A stretch of DNA of 64,000 bases, taken from contig CM026568.1 in assembly GCA_015143295.1 (NCBI GenBank), positions 35,286,441 to 35,350,440 on the forward strand, given 5' to 3'. The position numbers and the translations under genes are program-made. The notes under the pieces were generated by a model. The model was not told where the DNA came from. It saw only the letters and a program-made list of their open reading frames with translations, and searched no databases. The stretch comes from Tetracentron sinense. Its lineage: Eukaryota > Streptophyta > Magnoliopsida > Trochodendrales > Trochodendraceae. Shown piece by piece: positions 11,894-23,780 of this stretch (its first letter is position 1; each line of letters begins with the position of its first letter).

Positions 11894-12811
11894 CTAGCAA
11901 AACCCCCGTGCAATGCATGGGCACAAAATAGAATGAGATAAACATGCATGTTCATATATTTTAAGATATGTGTGTTTGTATGTGTGTGCAAGATAAGGAA
12001 GGAAATCATCACAACTAATGAGATCTGAAACGAAAAATACCAGAGAATCATGAACTCTATATGTATCCAATGCAATCTTTCAACCAATTGCGAAAATGGA
12101 AAAAAATTAGAAAGAATTTGTAATTAAAATCTAAAATCTAAAACTTTAGTTAGTATATAAACTTTAAAACCAAAACATCAAGGACCCCCAAAATCATTTG
12201 ATTAAAAAGTAAATAAACTTTGTAAGAGAATAGTGCAAATTTAGGAAAGTAGTCTACAAGGAAAAAATGAATGAAAAATCAAATTTTTTTAAGAATCAAA
12301 ATTGATAAAATATAATTCTAAAATTGTAAGGTTTCTCATCTTCTATGAAATTCAGTTGGTATAAACCATAAAACAAAAATATCAAGTGACCAAATCCTCT
12401 ACAGTGATAACCGGATTTGGCAAATCTGGTAATCACCTCTGAGGTCGCCACGTGTCCATTTTGAAACCCTTCAACTATGGTTAAGATCCACTCACCCCTG
12501 GGGTTCATCTACCCATCCTTGGTTTTTAGAAAAAGTATTAATTCTTTTTTTAATATTAAAAAAAAAAGTATAAAGTGAGTAGTTAAGAGCGGGTATTTAT
12601 GAGTCCCACTTAAGAGAGAGGAGGTCTTTGTTGAGTAGAAGAATCTATTGGGGTATGGGAGAGAGTGAATAATGGGGAGAGAAAATAGGAAGTTAAGAGA
12701 GGGTATTTATGGCTCCCACTATATGATGATGTGGCATCACAAATCTTAAAATGGAGATTAAAGAGGATGCCACCTAGGCATCCTATTTTTATAGTATAAA
12801 GTATAGATAGA
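11894..12811 (-). mobile_element. Non-autonomous Helitron-like element
   Basis: On the minus strand the element starts with TC after an A (12811 or 12807; tctatctatac) and continues tttatactataaaaatagg. This is followed by a subterminal inverted repeat ggatgcc...ggcatcc (12766-12784). It ends with a hairpin cccatgcattgcacggg and ctag at 11897-11894, followed by T. TC start, 3' hairpin, CTRR end and A/T insertion context are the defining Helitron features. The interior has no coding sequence and includes a fragment (about 12390-12560) of the gtcgccacgtgt MITE family. Confidence 0.65.
12380..12560. repeat. Fragment of the gtcgccacgtgt hairpin MITE family
   Basis: It shows ataaccggatt, gtcgccacgtgtcc and ggttaagatccactcaccc in the same order as the left arm of the complete MITE at 46462-46837. 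The right arm is missing. Confidence 0.6.
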
Positions 12812-14935
12812 TATGAACACACCAATATTTATTGATTAGATACCAAAAAATATTATTTCTACACACCACATATCTTCTTCTTTCTCTTTCAGCTAAAAAC
12901 CTAAAATTTAGGAATCGTTTTAATGATTCCCACCCATTCTTACTCTTCACGGAAAGTTAATGAAAAAAATATAAAATGTTTTAATGTTGCACCCAGTCAA
13001 ATATTTTAGGAATCTCATTCAAAAACAACTGAATGACTTAAATTCCTTAAGTGCAGCATTGAGGGATTTGATTGCCCGAGTATAGCTGAAGAGTTGCATA
13101 TTGTAAAAAGTCTCAACAACATGTTTGGCCCGCATTTTTCAAGGTTGCAACTAAATGGTTTCTAATCATCACTCTCCAAATCAAAATTAGAGTTGCATAC
13201 ATTTTTCGCCGGAGATAAAAGAGAAATAAAATGGTGTGTTGTGTACAGAAGTAATTTTAAGTTTGATGTCCAATCAATAGATATGGCATGCTCATAGTAG
13301 CACCCTGATTTTATTGTACTACTTATAACACCCCTAATAATATTAATTTTCATAAAGTCTAAGAAACTTAATTAAATAGAATACTGTGGTTAAGATAACA
13401 CTTAAAAAGGTAAATCGCTCTTATTAAATTTTGCCTCAGTTTTTTAAAACCTCAACTTACAAAGAAACACAAATTAAGTTCATTCTTTTTAGAAACACAC
13501 TTTTGTCTAGTGTGTGAAGGAATATGTGCAAATTGTAAGTTGTTTTTCAGTATCAATCACTACTAGTTATGGTGCTCCTTTCAGTATCAATCACTACTAG
13601 TTATGGTGCTCCCCATCTCTGCCAAGCAATCCATTATGCATTGTTGTCAGTCATTTTTGAAGAACCTGATTATCCGACCTTTGTGCTTTATTATGCATTG
13701 GTGTGCATGAACTTTCAAAAAGCCATATTTTGCATGACTTGTCAGTCATTTTTGATCATCTGCTAGCACCGATTGCAGGAAAAGATGTGACAGTACCTGC
13801 ATTGTGGGTGGTGCAAAATAAGACTGTATTTACTCAGTCGTAACGGATTTTGTAATGGAGAAAATTTAAAAATGCACAAGTCTTGGGGGCTCGGGTTCGT
13901 GCCCTACTTGGAGACGAACTCATGCCCAACTCCAGGACGATTTTAGAACTCGTGGTCATGAGGATGATTTCAGAGAAATTGATCTCTCTCTCGAACTCAA
14001 CTCATTGACACTTGTAAATAAAATAAAATAATAAAATAAAACTAAAATTAAAATTAAAATTACAAGTTAAATTAATTAAATTAAAATAAAAATGGGATTT
14101 AGGGGTGTAAAAATGTGGTGTTCACACCCCCCTTCCTCATCAACAATCGACGATCTTTGCTACCACCTTCCTTCTACCGGTCAACTTGAATTCAAGAAAT
14201 AAGCGACTTGTGGAGCATCCAGAAAATTCTCATCACAAATTATACAGCTGATTTGGGATTTTTGTTTTAATGTTTAGTCTTTCAGGTAAAAGAGAATCTG
14301 GGTCCCATTAGTGGAGGGCTTGCTCCGATTTATGGTGCCGAAGGAAGGATGCCCGATAGAGGTATGAATGAGGAATTGTTGGTAAATTTCATTGACAGCG
14401 TTTGCTAGCTTATGTGTTTCATGGGTTTCAATCCTATCATAATTTCTCTCAAGTAAAGTTGTAATTGCCAAAAGTTTCAGAAACTGAAGTTGTACTTCTA
14501 AAGAGAAGATGTACTTCAGTTTTAGGAGTAGATGGTTGCCTTTCTCAAGTTCAAGTGACATGTAGAGAGGTTTTGATTCTTTGCAAAAACATTGGATTTG
14601 TCAAGCCTGTCTGCAGGGTTCTTATAATAAACTGGCGTTTATTTTTCCCTTATATAGAACATAATTATCCAACATGGGAGATTGATTTTGATTTTAATCA
14701 CCATTAACTGCAAATTAGCAAATGTGTGTGCCTTGACTTGAGATGACCATCTTGCAAGATGACAGACTGGACCCTAAGCTCGTTGATTTGAGATTTAAAG
14801 AGTCGGTGAGAAACCCATGAGATCACTTAGTAATGGGGCTAGCTAAACCCTTTTCTATTTCCAGTTTTGGAGAATAATGACATAACCATGCCAAATTCAT
14901 TAGTTCAAATCCTTTTTTTTTTGTCCAATGGGGGC
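12812..14935. other. Intergenic DNA with a short tandem duplication
   Basis: No gene is recognised. A perfect 34-bp duplication lies at 13545-13578 and 13579-13612. An A/T simple-sequence tract lies near 14020-14090. Confidence 0.45.
13545..13612. repeat. Perfect 34-bp tandem duplication
   Basis: Two identical 34-base units (each starting tttcagtatcaatcac and ending ggtgctcc) lie head to tail. Their identity implies a recent origin. Confidence 0.9.
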
Positions 14936-14940
14936 AAAAG

Positions 14941-15500
14941 TGTTGGTTTGTGGCTCAAAATGGGGAGGCGTTTGAACGGGCCTTGATGGCTTTCGAATGC
15001 CTAGGACAGAAGATTAGCGTTCGAATGCCCACTTAGGTCATTTGAAAGCTCGGTGCAGGATTAGCGTATGGACTGTGGATTTCCACATGTTTTATAGTTT
15101 TGTGTCTTTCTAATTGCTTAGGACTCTGTATTAGACTTATATGTGTGTGTGTGTGTGTGTGTATGTGTGATTATAGGTCTAGGGTTTCAAGGTAGAGGTA
15201 ATAGAAATGGATTAAGCACACTAGGACTTAGGAAAATGTTTAAGAGAATGAGATAGGGATTCTTCTTCGGGTTCATTGAGAAGGTGGGGTGTACAAAGGG
15301 TCTCTGAGCTTGGGTTGAGATTTAATATGAGATGAGAGAATTATTTTGTAATGGTTTCTCAAGGTTTCTCTGAATAGGGAAGAGGCAATCGGATCTTGGC
15401 ATATGGATGTATGCAGGTTATTGTCGAACCATGTATATCTCTTGTGTTTTCTTTGTGTGTGTTTGTTTATTTTTTTCGTCGGGTCTATTATCCCCCAATA
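14941..15500 (+). repeat. Left (5') LTR of the copia element
   Basis: 560 bp starting tgttggtttgtgg. The terminal CA has become TA. It contains a GT-rich microsatellite (about 15140-15170). Confidence 0.85.
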
Positions 15501-15569
15501 ATTAGTATCATAGCCCATGTTAATTATTTTTCAGTGGCGATGAAAAATTATGGGTAATTTTATGTGGAG

Positions 15570-16350
15570 AAGTTTGACGAAAAAAAGAGTTTCAATATGT
15601 GACAAATAAGGGTAAATGATATCTTAGTTCAACAGGATCTCGTAAGAGCGTTTAAGGGGAAGTCCAGTAAACCAAAAAAGATGCTCGATGCAAATTGAGA
15701 AGACATTGAGGCGAAGGTAATCAACAAATTACGTTTTTGTCTTGCGGATAACGTGATGCATAACTTTATGGATGGGGAATCAGCACCTAAACTTTGGAAG
15801 AAGTTAGAAAAGCTTTACATTGAAAAGACAATTACCAACAGGTTATATCTGAAGAGACAGTTGAATACCTTGAAGATGGTGGAGGGTGTAGATCTCATGA
15901 AGCATATGAATGTATTTAACCAGATCGTGAATCAACTACAGAAAGTTGATGTCAAGATGAATGAAGAAGAACAGGTCTTGTTGCTTCTTACATCATTTTC
16001 GGATTTATATGAGCTCTAGGTGACAACGTTCTTGTATAGCAAGGATACATTGCAGCTAAAGGAGGTCACGACGACACTACTCTTTAACGAGATTTAGAGG
16101 AAGCCAAAATCATGATAAAAATCATAATCATATTTTGATTGCTTGGAGAAGAGGGAGGGACTTGGAGAGAGGATCTGGAAAAAGCAGGGGTAGATCCAAA
16201 TCCAAAGGAAAATGCAAGCTTTAGTGCTATAATTGCAAAGAATTAGGACACTTTAAAAGAGAGTGTCCACTACGTATTGATGGGAAGAGAAATTCTTCTA
16301 GAGGAGATTCTTCGACGGCAATAACACAGGACAATAATGAATACATTTAA
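15570..16350 (+). pseudogene. Copia gag remnant
   Basis: A broken gag gene for the capsid polyprotein of a Ty1/copia element. The best frame (15753-16019) has the plant copia capsid pattern: ...APKLWKKLEKLY, then LYLKRQLNTLKM and LLTSFSDLYE, as in the UBN2-type gag domain. Upstream an in-frame stop interrupts the part reading EKFDGKKSF...MW. Downstream, in another frame, a CCHC zinc knuckle is legible at about 16215-16275 (CYNCKELGHFKREC). Several stops and shifts make it non-coding. Confidence 0.8.
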
Positions 16351-17280
16351 GATGCTCTTACAGTCTCCAAATGTATATGGACAATTCTTTTAGTAAACGG
16401 GTATTAGATTCAAGAGATTCGTTTCATATTTGCTCAAATATGGAACTCTTTGATATTTTTCAAAAGTGGGTAGGAAAAATGTCATTGGGTGATAGAACTA
16501 AATATGAAATCACATGATTTTGAATTGTAAAAATAAGAATGTTTGATGGAGTGGTTCAAACTTTGGGAGGGGTAATTTATGTCTCTAAGTTGTGAAGGAA
16601 TCTAATTTGTCTCAACCAGTTAGACTTCAAGGAATATTGCTACACATTAGGAGGTGAAATTATCAAGATTAAGCGGGGGATGCTTAGTTTTGATGAAGGA
16701 GAATAAGTGTGGAAATTTGTATCTCTTGGATGAGAATACAGTTGTAAGTGGAGCTACTACTAGGTCTGCAGGAAATCAGAAACAGATGTTGTGTAGAGGG
16801 TAGGAAGCTCACATATGGTTTCTTTTGCAATCAACGTATGGACAGGTATTTCTGAGGAGTTTTGAAAGGAAGGAGATGGTTAGGTGCCTTCAACCGAGAG
16901 GAAAGGTCTATGTCCTCATCCAGGGTTCTTATAGAAGGGAGGATGGTTTTTAGGCTACACATGAGTTTTGGTTGTGTTTAATCGGATCAGGTGGATGACT
17001 TTTTGGGGTGACTCGAGGGTGTGTGTAGTTAGTGGGTCTCTTTCGCAGTTAGTGAAAAGAAAAGTAAGGTCAAAAGGGGTGTTTGTGGTATGTGGAAATG
17101 GGTTACAGAATTTTGAGAGAGATTTTGGTTCAAGGTAGAGGTGCATCCGGAATATAGGCAATGCGGTGTTCAGTCTTAGAGATTTTTTTGGTGATTAGCA
17201 TATTTATTCTCTTTGTTTGGTTGTGGCATTCGGTGGAGAATGTTGTGGCGGTGCTCGTAGTTTTTCGTCAAGGTGGAGTT

Positions 17281-17843
17281 TGTTGGTTTGTGGCTCAAAA
17301 TGGGGGTGGCATTCAAATGGGCCTTGAGGACGTTCGAACGCCCAAGACAGAGGGTTAGGAGTTCGAACGCCCACTTAGGTCATTCAAATGCCCAGTGCGG
17401 GATTCAAGTACAAATTGCAGATTTCGGTAAGTTTTACGGTTTTGGGTCTTTCTAATTGCTTAAGACTGTATTAGGCTTATATATATATGTGTGTGTGTGT
17501 GTGATTATAGGTCTAGGGTTTCAAGGTGGATGTAATAGAAATGGATTAAGCACACTAGGGCTTGAGAAAATGTTTAAAGGAAGGAGATAGAGACTATTCT
17601 TCGAGTTTATTGAGAAGGTGACTTGAGTGGGGTGTACAAATGTTCTCTAGGTTTGGGTTGGGATTTGATATGAGAGGAGAGAGTTATTCTGTATTAGTTT
17701 CTCAAGGTTTCTCTGAATAAGGAAGAAGTAATCAGATCTTGGTCCGTGGACATAGGTAGGTTATTGTCGAACCACGTATATCTCTTGTGTTTTCTTTATA
17801 TGTATTTGTTTATCTTTTCCATTGGGTCTATTATTCCCCAACA
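17281..17843 (+). repeat. Right (3') LTR of the copia element
   Basis: 563 bp, intact tgttgg...ccaaca ends, followed by the target duplication aaaag. It has a shorter and differently composed TA/GT microsatellite (about 17480-17503) than the left LTR. Confidence 0.85.
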
Positions 17844-17848
17844 AAAAG

Positions 17849-18400
17849 CCCACAACTACACAAAACAAAACCTAACAAAAGCAACTCCTACTACATCATT
17901 CTTAATTAAAGGTCTCAATCCCTCTAAAAGTTCATCTAAAATGGTTAACCCAAGGGGGGGGGGGGGTATTTAGACCATGATTGGCCATTTAGCTGGCAAG
18001 GCCAAAAACTCAAATGTGTTCACAAGGGAAAACTCTGTCTCAAACATTCTGTAAATTAAGAGACGAATAAAAGTCACTCCCACTGCAGAGAGAGAGAGAG
18101 AGCTTAAATTGGGTTTTGCTGAGAGATTACCTCTTCAACAAAAAAAAAAAAGAGAGAGAAGGCATGCTAGACAAATTCTCCACGGAGCAGACTCACTCCA
18201 TTTTTGAAACAGTTTGCGTTTGGATTTCTGAAATCTAAATTGACCTAGACACCTAGCTAGATAATTGAATTCTATGAAATTGAAATCTATTGAATAGGGT
18301 TCTACAAAATTTATAATTCTAGTATTGAGCTGCAAAAAAGAAAAAGAAAAAAAATTCATTGTTTGGATTAACAAAAATTATGTAAAAATAATTTAAATAT
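17849..18400. other. Intergenic DNA
   Basis: A G-run lies at 17956-17967 and a short GA repeat near 18089-18101. No gene is seen. Confidence 0.4.
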
Positions 18401-18860
18401 AGTAATAAAGATATATAATTATGTAAATAATATATTTATTAAATTTAAATATTATTATAATTTAGAATTAATATTTTATATATTAAATTATTATTTACAT
18501 AAGATATTTAGTAAATATTATATATAAGTTTTAGTTTAAAATTCGAATCCGAATATATTAATAAAGATATATAATTATATAAGTAATATATTTATTAGAA
18601 TTTTAAATATTATTATAATTTATAATTGTTATTATTTTATGTATTAATTTGTAATAATAATAATTATATGACATATTTTAAATGATTATTTATCTATTAA
18701 ATTATTATTTATATAATTTATTTAGCTAATACTAATATAGTTTAAAATTATAATTTGAATATAATAATAAAAATATACAATTATTTATATAACTAATATC
18801 TATAAATTTAATTATTAACATAATTTATAATTTGTATTATTTATGTATTAAATTATTATT
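18401..18860. repeat. Degenerate AT-rich tandem repeat, about three units
   Basis: Related blocks start at about 18402, 18559 and 18762. Each has the order ataaagatatataatta, then atatttattaa, then attattataattta. Spacings are about 157 and 203 bases. The block is over 85% A+T and non-coding, and could be a small satellite-like array or a matrix-attachment type sequence. Confidence 0.6.
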
Positions 18861-19778
18861 AATTTAAATCACACATTAGGCACATGGAGAGAGATTTTCT
18901 TAAAGTTCGTGTTTGTCCCTCAATTTTGCAATAGTATGTAATTTTCAAATAATACACTTCAATAAGAATTTGAATTATACTTAATTAGCTTATGAAATCA
19001 CTGCTACAATTCTGTGTGGACTTGATGATTCCAATTCCATTCCTTTTTAGAGTACAAGCCAAGCTGCAAAATTGAATAATAAAAACGAAATTGACAATTT
19101 TGTCCACCAATTCTACAAATCTAAACATATTTAACGAAAATGACAACTTACCTCTGTACGAGCTTTTTTTTCTTTGACAAATAGGATGAGTCTACTCACC
19201 GAATAAAAAGTGAAAAGAGTCAAAACCTTCTTACTTTTTTTTTCTAAGATCTCTTCCGGATTCAAGTCTATTTAGCAAATGTTTTTAACTGGCCAATCAA
19301 TAGTTTATCAACGAGCCTTTCAAAAACTATATATATCTTTAAGCTACCTATCTCAAATAGTTAAGCATTTCTATTGTAACCTCATCTCACTTAACCTATG
19401 CTATCTGGTCAAAGATCAACAAAGTAGATTGCTATTACAGTATAAACATAGACAAGAGCTCAGTTCAGTTCTCAAAATAAGATTTGATAGAGGCCTTTCA
19501 AGAATTGCATACAATTTTTTTAAAAAAAAAAAAACCTTCTTTTATCTTTATAATTTCAAATTTATTCTTATAGTAATAAATATTTTGGATAACTTGCTGA
19601 AAGCTTCTGTTTATATTTAAACTCTTGTTGTTATAACATCACAAATTAAAATTCTTCCATTTGGATTTTTTTGTGTCAATAACAAATTGATGATATTGTA
19701 ATGTTACTCACGTATCTACATGTGATTTTCTTTTGAAAAAGTCACATACAATGATATATTGTCTCTTGAAATAAGATG
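18861..19778. other. Intergenic DNA, nothing recognised
   Basis: AT-rich. The 113-codon frame at 19279-19620 is low-complexity and resembles no family. Confidence 0.4.
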
Positions 19779-21612
19779 TTTTTACTGGAATGGCCCCCAT
19801 GTATTGAGAGAAATCAAGGATAGCCCTGTTTTTTTTTTGGTTAAGACTTTTCAATTTTTTTTATTTGGCCTCTTGATTGTTTGTTATTCTTAAGATGTCT
19901 ATTTTACCCATAAAATAACTCTTTTATTTTATTTTTCTTGTTGAACTAAAATGGTGTTCTTTCTTACGGCTTACACTAACAATAGGATTACACTAACAAT
20001 AGGAGATGATCACTACTATTCTTATCCTTCATTCCCATAGAATATCACTCATTTTCTCTCTTTCACAGTTCATTCATTTTATGCGAGTAGGCATTTGAAG
20101 AATAATTGAAATTGTTTAAGGTTATGGTTGAACTAGGATGTTAAGTTTTTCATTAGCAAAGGTTTTATGCTTAGCATTTGCAAAGGTAACTCCATTTGAT
20201 TCTATTATTTGTTCAATAGAGAGTATTTGATTCCATTATATGTGAGCTAATAAGATTAAGACTAAATAATTTAAAATCATTTTTTTCATACCCTTAAGGA
20301 TTATTTATGTTTTTCGTACAATAGCGATTTGTAGTTCATAGTGGCGAATCAATCGCTACTATATATTATAAGTGGTCACATATTAGCGATCGATTAATCG
20401 CCGATTATTGGCGATCACATGTTGATTACTAGCGATCACTCATTAATTAATGACAATCACTCACTGATTATTGGTGATTGATTGCAGATTAACAGAAACA
20501 TACTTGTTAGCGACCACTCAGTAATTATTGGTGGTTGTTGTTTACACAAGTGGTAGTTGATAGATCCACTGTCAATTTGTTAGCGATCAATCACTAATCA
20601 TTTGCTTGATTGTTAATACCATTTCAACAACTTAGTTATTTTTTTAATTGTACACCTAATTGTACAAGCTTATTTTTAATCCATTTTGATGCGGGCCACC
20701 ACAAGAAGTGATGCTATTGTTTTACAATGAAATTTTTTAACTGAGACTCAACAGTTACGGATTCTTCTACTTTAGCCAATGTTTTGTACTTATATTTCTC
20801 ATATTGATCGCCAACACTATCTACAAATCATTTCCCCTTGCATAGGGATGTTATGATAATTTCTACCTTGATATTTAAAATTTACACAGACCAGCCCCAT
20901 TAGTCAGACACGGTGAAAGTAGCACAATCAATAACCAATCGCCACTAATCTTTGAATGATCATCAATAATTAATGAGTGATCGTTAATAATCAACAAGAG
21001 ATCACCAATAATCAATAATTAATCAATCACTACTAAGCGACCACTTATAATATACAGTATCGATTAATCGCTACTGTGAACTACAAATCGCTACTGTGCA
21101 AAAAACGTAAATAATGCCTTAAGGGTATGAAAAATTTTGATTTTAAATTGTTTAGTCTTTATAATCTTATTAGCCCATATGTGATGGAATCAAATATTCT
21201 TTATTGAACGAATAATAGAATCAAATGCAGTTACCTTTGCAAATGCAAAGCTTAAAATCCTTGTTCAACGATAACCTTAAACAACATCAATCATTCTTCA
21301 AATGTCTACTCACATAAAAGGAATGAACTATGAATAAGAAAAAAAATGGTGATATTCTACAGGAATGAAGAACATAAATAATAGTAAGAACCTTCCATTG
21401 TTACCGTTAGCGTAGCCGTAAGGTAAAACACTTTTTGGTTCAAGAAAAAAAATTAACGTTTTGGTTCAACAAGAAAAAATAAAAAGGACTTGGTTGAGGG
21501 GAAAATAGACATATTAAAAGTAATAAATGGTTAGGAGGCCAAATAAAAAAATTTGGAAAGTCAAGAGCTATCCTTGACTTCTCTTAATTCCCGAGGGCCA
21601 TTCCGGTAAAAA
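19779..21612. mobile_element. Giant foldback element with arms over 600 bp
   Basis: The left arm (about 19779-20470) and the right arm (about 20960-21612) are inverted copies. The outer ends read tttttactggaatggccc at the left and gggccattccggtaaaaa at the right. Matching inner blocks include cgaatcaatcgctact against tcgattaatcgctact and taagtggtcac against gcgaccacttata. The central spacer of about 490 bp has no coding capacity but repeats the word agcgatcactca and variants near its edges. The arms differ by point changes and indels, so the element is not new. A similar sequence tgtctct(t/c)gaaataa lies just outside each end (19759 and 21629). The class is probably a MULE or foldback type; no transposase is present. 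Confidence 0.75.
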
Positions 21613-21939
21613 CCGCGGTTGATGTTTTGTCTCTCGAAATAATAGTGTGTTTTCCAAAAGAGAGTCATATCCACTCTAAGCACTTGTTAAGAGATTGTAT
21701 GTCTCTAACAAGAAAAAAACTTTACATGTATCTAGAATTTTTAATTAGTTTTTCCTTCTTTTTTTTTTTTTGGGAGTTAAACTTTCAATCGGAGAACTGA
21801 ATCTTTTGATTTTCGGTGCTGTCAAAATATGGATAAATATAAAATCTATGAACAAAAATGTCCATACATTATTTTAATATTGATCAAAAACATTAAACAA
21901 AGTGTGTTTAGAATTAATGTTACTCAAATTAATTTGGGA

Positions 21940-22122
21940 AGTGATTTAAAACTCTCCATAGTATCTACTATCAAGAGCTGGATCATTAGATTCAAGTTCT
22001 AATGGTGTCAAGCATTAAGTGGGGCCATCATTTAAAGCATGCGTAGACATAGCACCATTGAATGTTAAATCCAACGGTCCAACTCTCGATAATAGATACT
22101 ATGGAGAGTTTTTAATCACTTT
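21940..22122. mobile_element. MITE with 44-bp terminal inverted repeats
   Basis: The left end (gtgatttaaaactctccatag, from about 21948) and the right end (ctatggagagtttttaatcac, to about 22118) are inverted copies over about 44 bases, with a non-coding centre of about 90 bases. A taatt sequence lies at both flanks. The class is unclear. Confidence 0.7.
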
Positions 22123-22356
22123 CTAATTGATTTTAAAAAAATGCTTACAAAAATTAATGCAAGTGTGTCTTGTTTTTATTGGTTCATAATGTGACCCCCT
22201 CTCCAAATGGTAAAGGATCCCTCAAACGATTTGTTCTCCCTCCTTAGCGACAGGTGTTGAATCTTGGCTTTATTTCTCACCAAATCTTTCTTTACTGTTA
22301 GTTACAAAGCCATGTCAGAATAGGTGACCGATCTCAAGCTCAACGAGTTTGAACAT

Positions 22357-22675
22357 CAATTTAAAGCTGATTTAATAAATGAGCTGAGCATGAACACTTT
22401 TGTACGTTTGGCTAGTTAAAATTTTAGCTAGTTTATATATTAATTAAAAATATATAAAAAATAATATATGAATATATATTAAAAAAATATATATACTATA
22501 TATAAATATATGATCTAAATACTTCAATTATAGATTTTTAAAAAAAAAATTAATCATATATTATAATTGTTTAAAACTAATCATATTTAATTGAGCTCAT
22601 TGATAGCTCGAGCTCGGCCAATTGAGCCAAGCTTAAACACCTTGAAAAAATCAATAAAAGCTCAGCTCGATACCC
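22357..22675. repeat. 'gagctcg' dispersed repeat copy
   Basis: Gagct-rich ends enclose an AT-only centre (about 22440-22560), the same layout as the copies at 44918-45810 and 50866-51005. It is degenerate and its ends cannot be fixed. Confidence 0.5.
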
Positions 22676-22726
22676 ACCATACATGTTAGCCACTATATTT
22701 ATTTACAACAGTGATAGGCATACCTG

Positions 22727-23022
22727 CAGGGGCGGAGCCACATGGGGCCAGGGGGATTGAAGCCCCCCTTGAAATTTTGAAAAAAAAAATATTCCCTATA
22801 GACCTACTAGGGGTGTAGCCTGGGAGAGGGGCGGAGCCAAGGGGAACAAGATGTTCTAGCCCTCTCTCCCTCGCAAATCGTTGAGTAACAAATATATCCC
22901 TTACAAACCGACACAAACAAATGCGGCCCATGAACTTGACCCTCAAAAAAAAAATTCCAGGGGTTACACCCCCGAACCCCCATTGTTAGCCCCCCTACAA
23001 TAGAATCCTATCTCTGCCCCTG
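22727..23022. mobile_element. hAT-type MITE (caggggcgg ends)
   Basis: A 296-bp insert with terminal inverted repeats caggggcggag and, at the right, the complement caggggcagag. This is the typical hAT end. It is flanked by catacct(g/a) at 22719-22726 and 23023-23030, an 8-bp duplication with one difference. A second gaggggcggagcca motif inside (near 22827) suggests an internal duplication or a nested sibling. It interrupts an older MITE whose halves continue on either side (gataggcata ... gatatctatttac). Confidence 0.75.
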
Positions 23023-23034
23023 CATACCTATGAT

Positions 23035-23165
23035 ATCTATTTACAAACTTAAGGTTAGACTTCATTGATCCATACCCCCCCTCTTAAATACTCGCTACAA
23101 TTGGTGAGTATTTAAGAGGGGGGCATGGACTAATGTGGTCTAACCTTATGTTTGTAAATAGATAT
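23035..23165. repeat. Hairpin MITE (gatatctatttaca ends)
   Basis: gatatctatttacaaac at the left pairs with gtttgtaaatagatatc at the right. An inner pair, ccccctcttaaatactc and gagtatttaagagggggg, lies around a short loop. Relatives lie at 23199-23310, 50541-50745 and 51365-51550. Confidence 0.7.
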
Positions 23166-23194
23166 CCCAAATATGCCTATAACTACTCTAAATG

Positions 23195-23311
23195 GGAAAT
23201 AGTTAACGTACCTGAGATAAGAAAAAGGGGGGGGGGGGGGGGAGGACCAATGAGGTCAGCCTTAGGGTTTGCAAATAGATATCTCAGGTACATTAACTAT
23301 TTCCCATTTAT
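23195..23311. mobile_element. Short MITE with aatgggaaatagttaa ends
   Basis: Inverted ends aatgggaaatagttaacg (left) and taactatttcccatt (right) extend to a gtacctgagata motif on both sides. TA lies on each flank, as expected for a TA-targeting MITE. A run of about 16 G sits in the centre (23226-23242). Confidence 0.65.
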
Positions 23312-23337
23312 TTATTACAAGAAACAACACAAACACA

Positions 23338-23780
23338 TAGGGCTGTAAACGGATGTAGGTATTATTTGAATTCGTTTAGTCAGATAATTATCCGGATAGG
23401 TATCCGACGGAGCGGATTCAGATAGTAAAATACTATCGTTTATAATCGGATATTGATTTGGATATTGTTATATCCGTTCGATTATATAATATATATAAAT
23501 AATATATTTTAAATTTATAAAATTAATATAGCCTTTAAAATATATTTTTTTAAATAAAAATTTTATATTTTTACATTTGTTAAATATTAATTTATATTTT
23601 TAATTTTTTTAAAAAAATTAATCAGATAATTCAGATATTGTCTGAATCCGGATATTTTATTCGGAGTCGGTTACGTATATCATATTTCACTATCCGCCGA
23701 TTATTTATTTAGATTTGGATATCCGGATATATAATCGGATACGAATTGATATACCAATATTCACTCCGTTTATAGCCCTA
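23338..23780. mobile_element. hAT-type non-autonomous element, 443 bp
   Basis: The ends are tagggctgtaaacgga and, at the right, the inverted copy tccgtttatagcccta. A perfect 8-bp duplication caaacaca flanks it (23330-23337, 23781-23788). The interior is rich in gatatccggat-like words in both orientations around an AT-rich centre and has no coding capacity. The end sequence and 8-bp duplication place it in the hAT group. The MITE at 44918-45226 has the same tagggctgt end. Confidence 0.85.

Larger units (their letters stand above)
14941..17843 (+). mobile_element. Ty1/copia LTR retrotransposon with most of pol deleted
   Basis: Two LTRs (14941-15500 and 17281-17843, about 560 bp) begin tgttgg. 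The right one ends ccaaca; the left one has mutated to ccaata. The 5-bp target duplication aaaag flanks the element (14936-14940, 17844-17848). A degenerate initiator-tRNA-Met binding site (tagtatcatagccca) follows the left LTR, and a purine-rich aaggtggagtt precedes the right one. The internal region is only about 1.8 kb. It holds gag and a piece that looks like the gag/pre-integrase boundary, but no reverse transcriptase, RNase H or integrase core. The LTRs differ by many substitutions and small indels, including the length of a GT microsatellite, so the insertion is old. Confidence 0.85.

Noticed and set aside
22686..22946. 86-codon minus-strand frame
   Set aside because: It lies across the hAT MITE at 22727-23022. 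It is a chance frame in repeat DNA.
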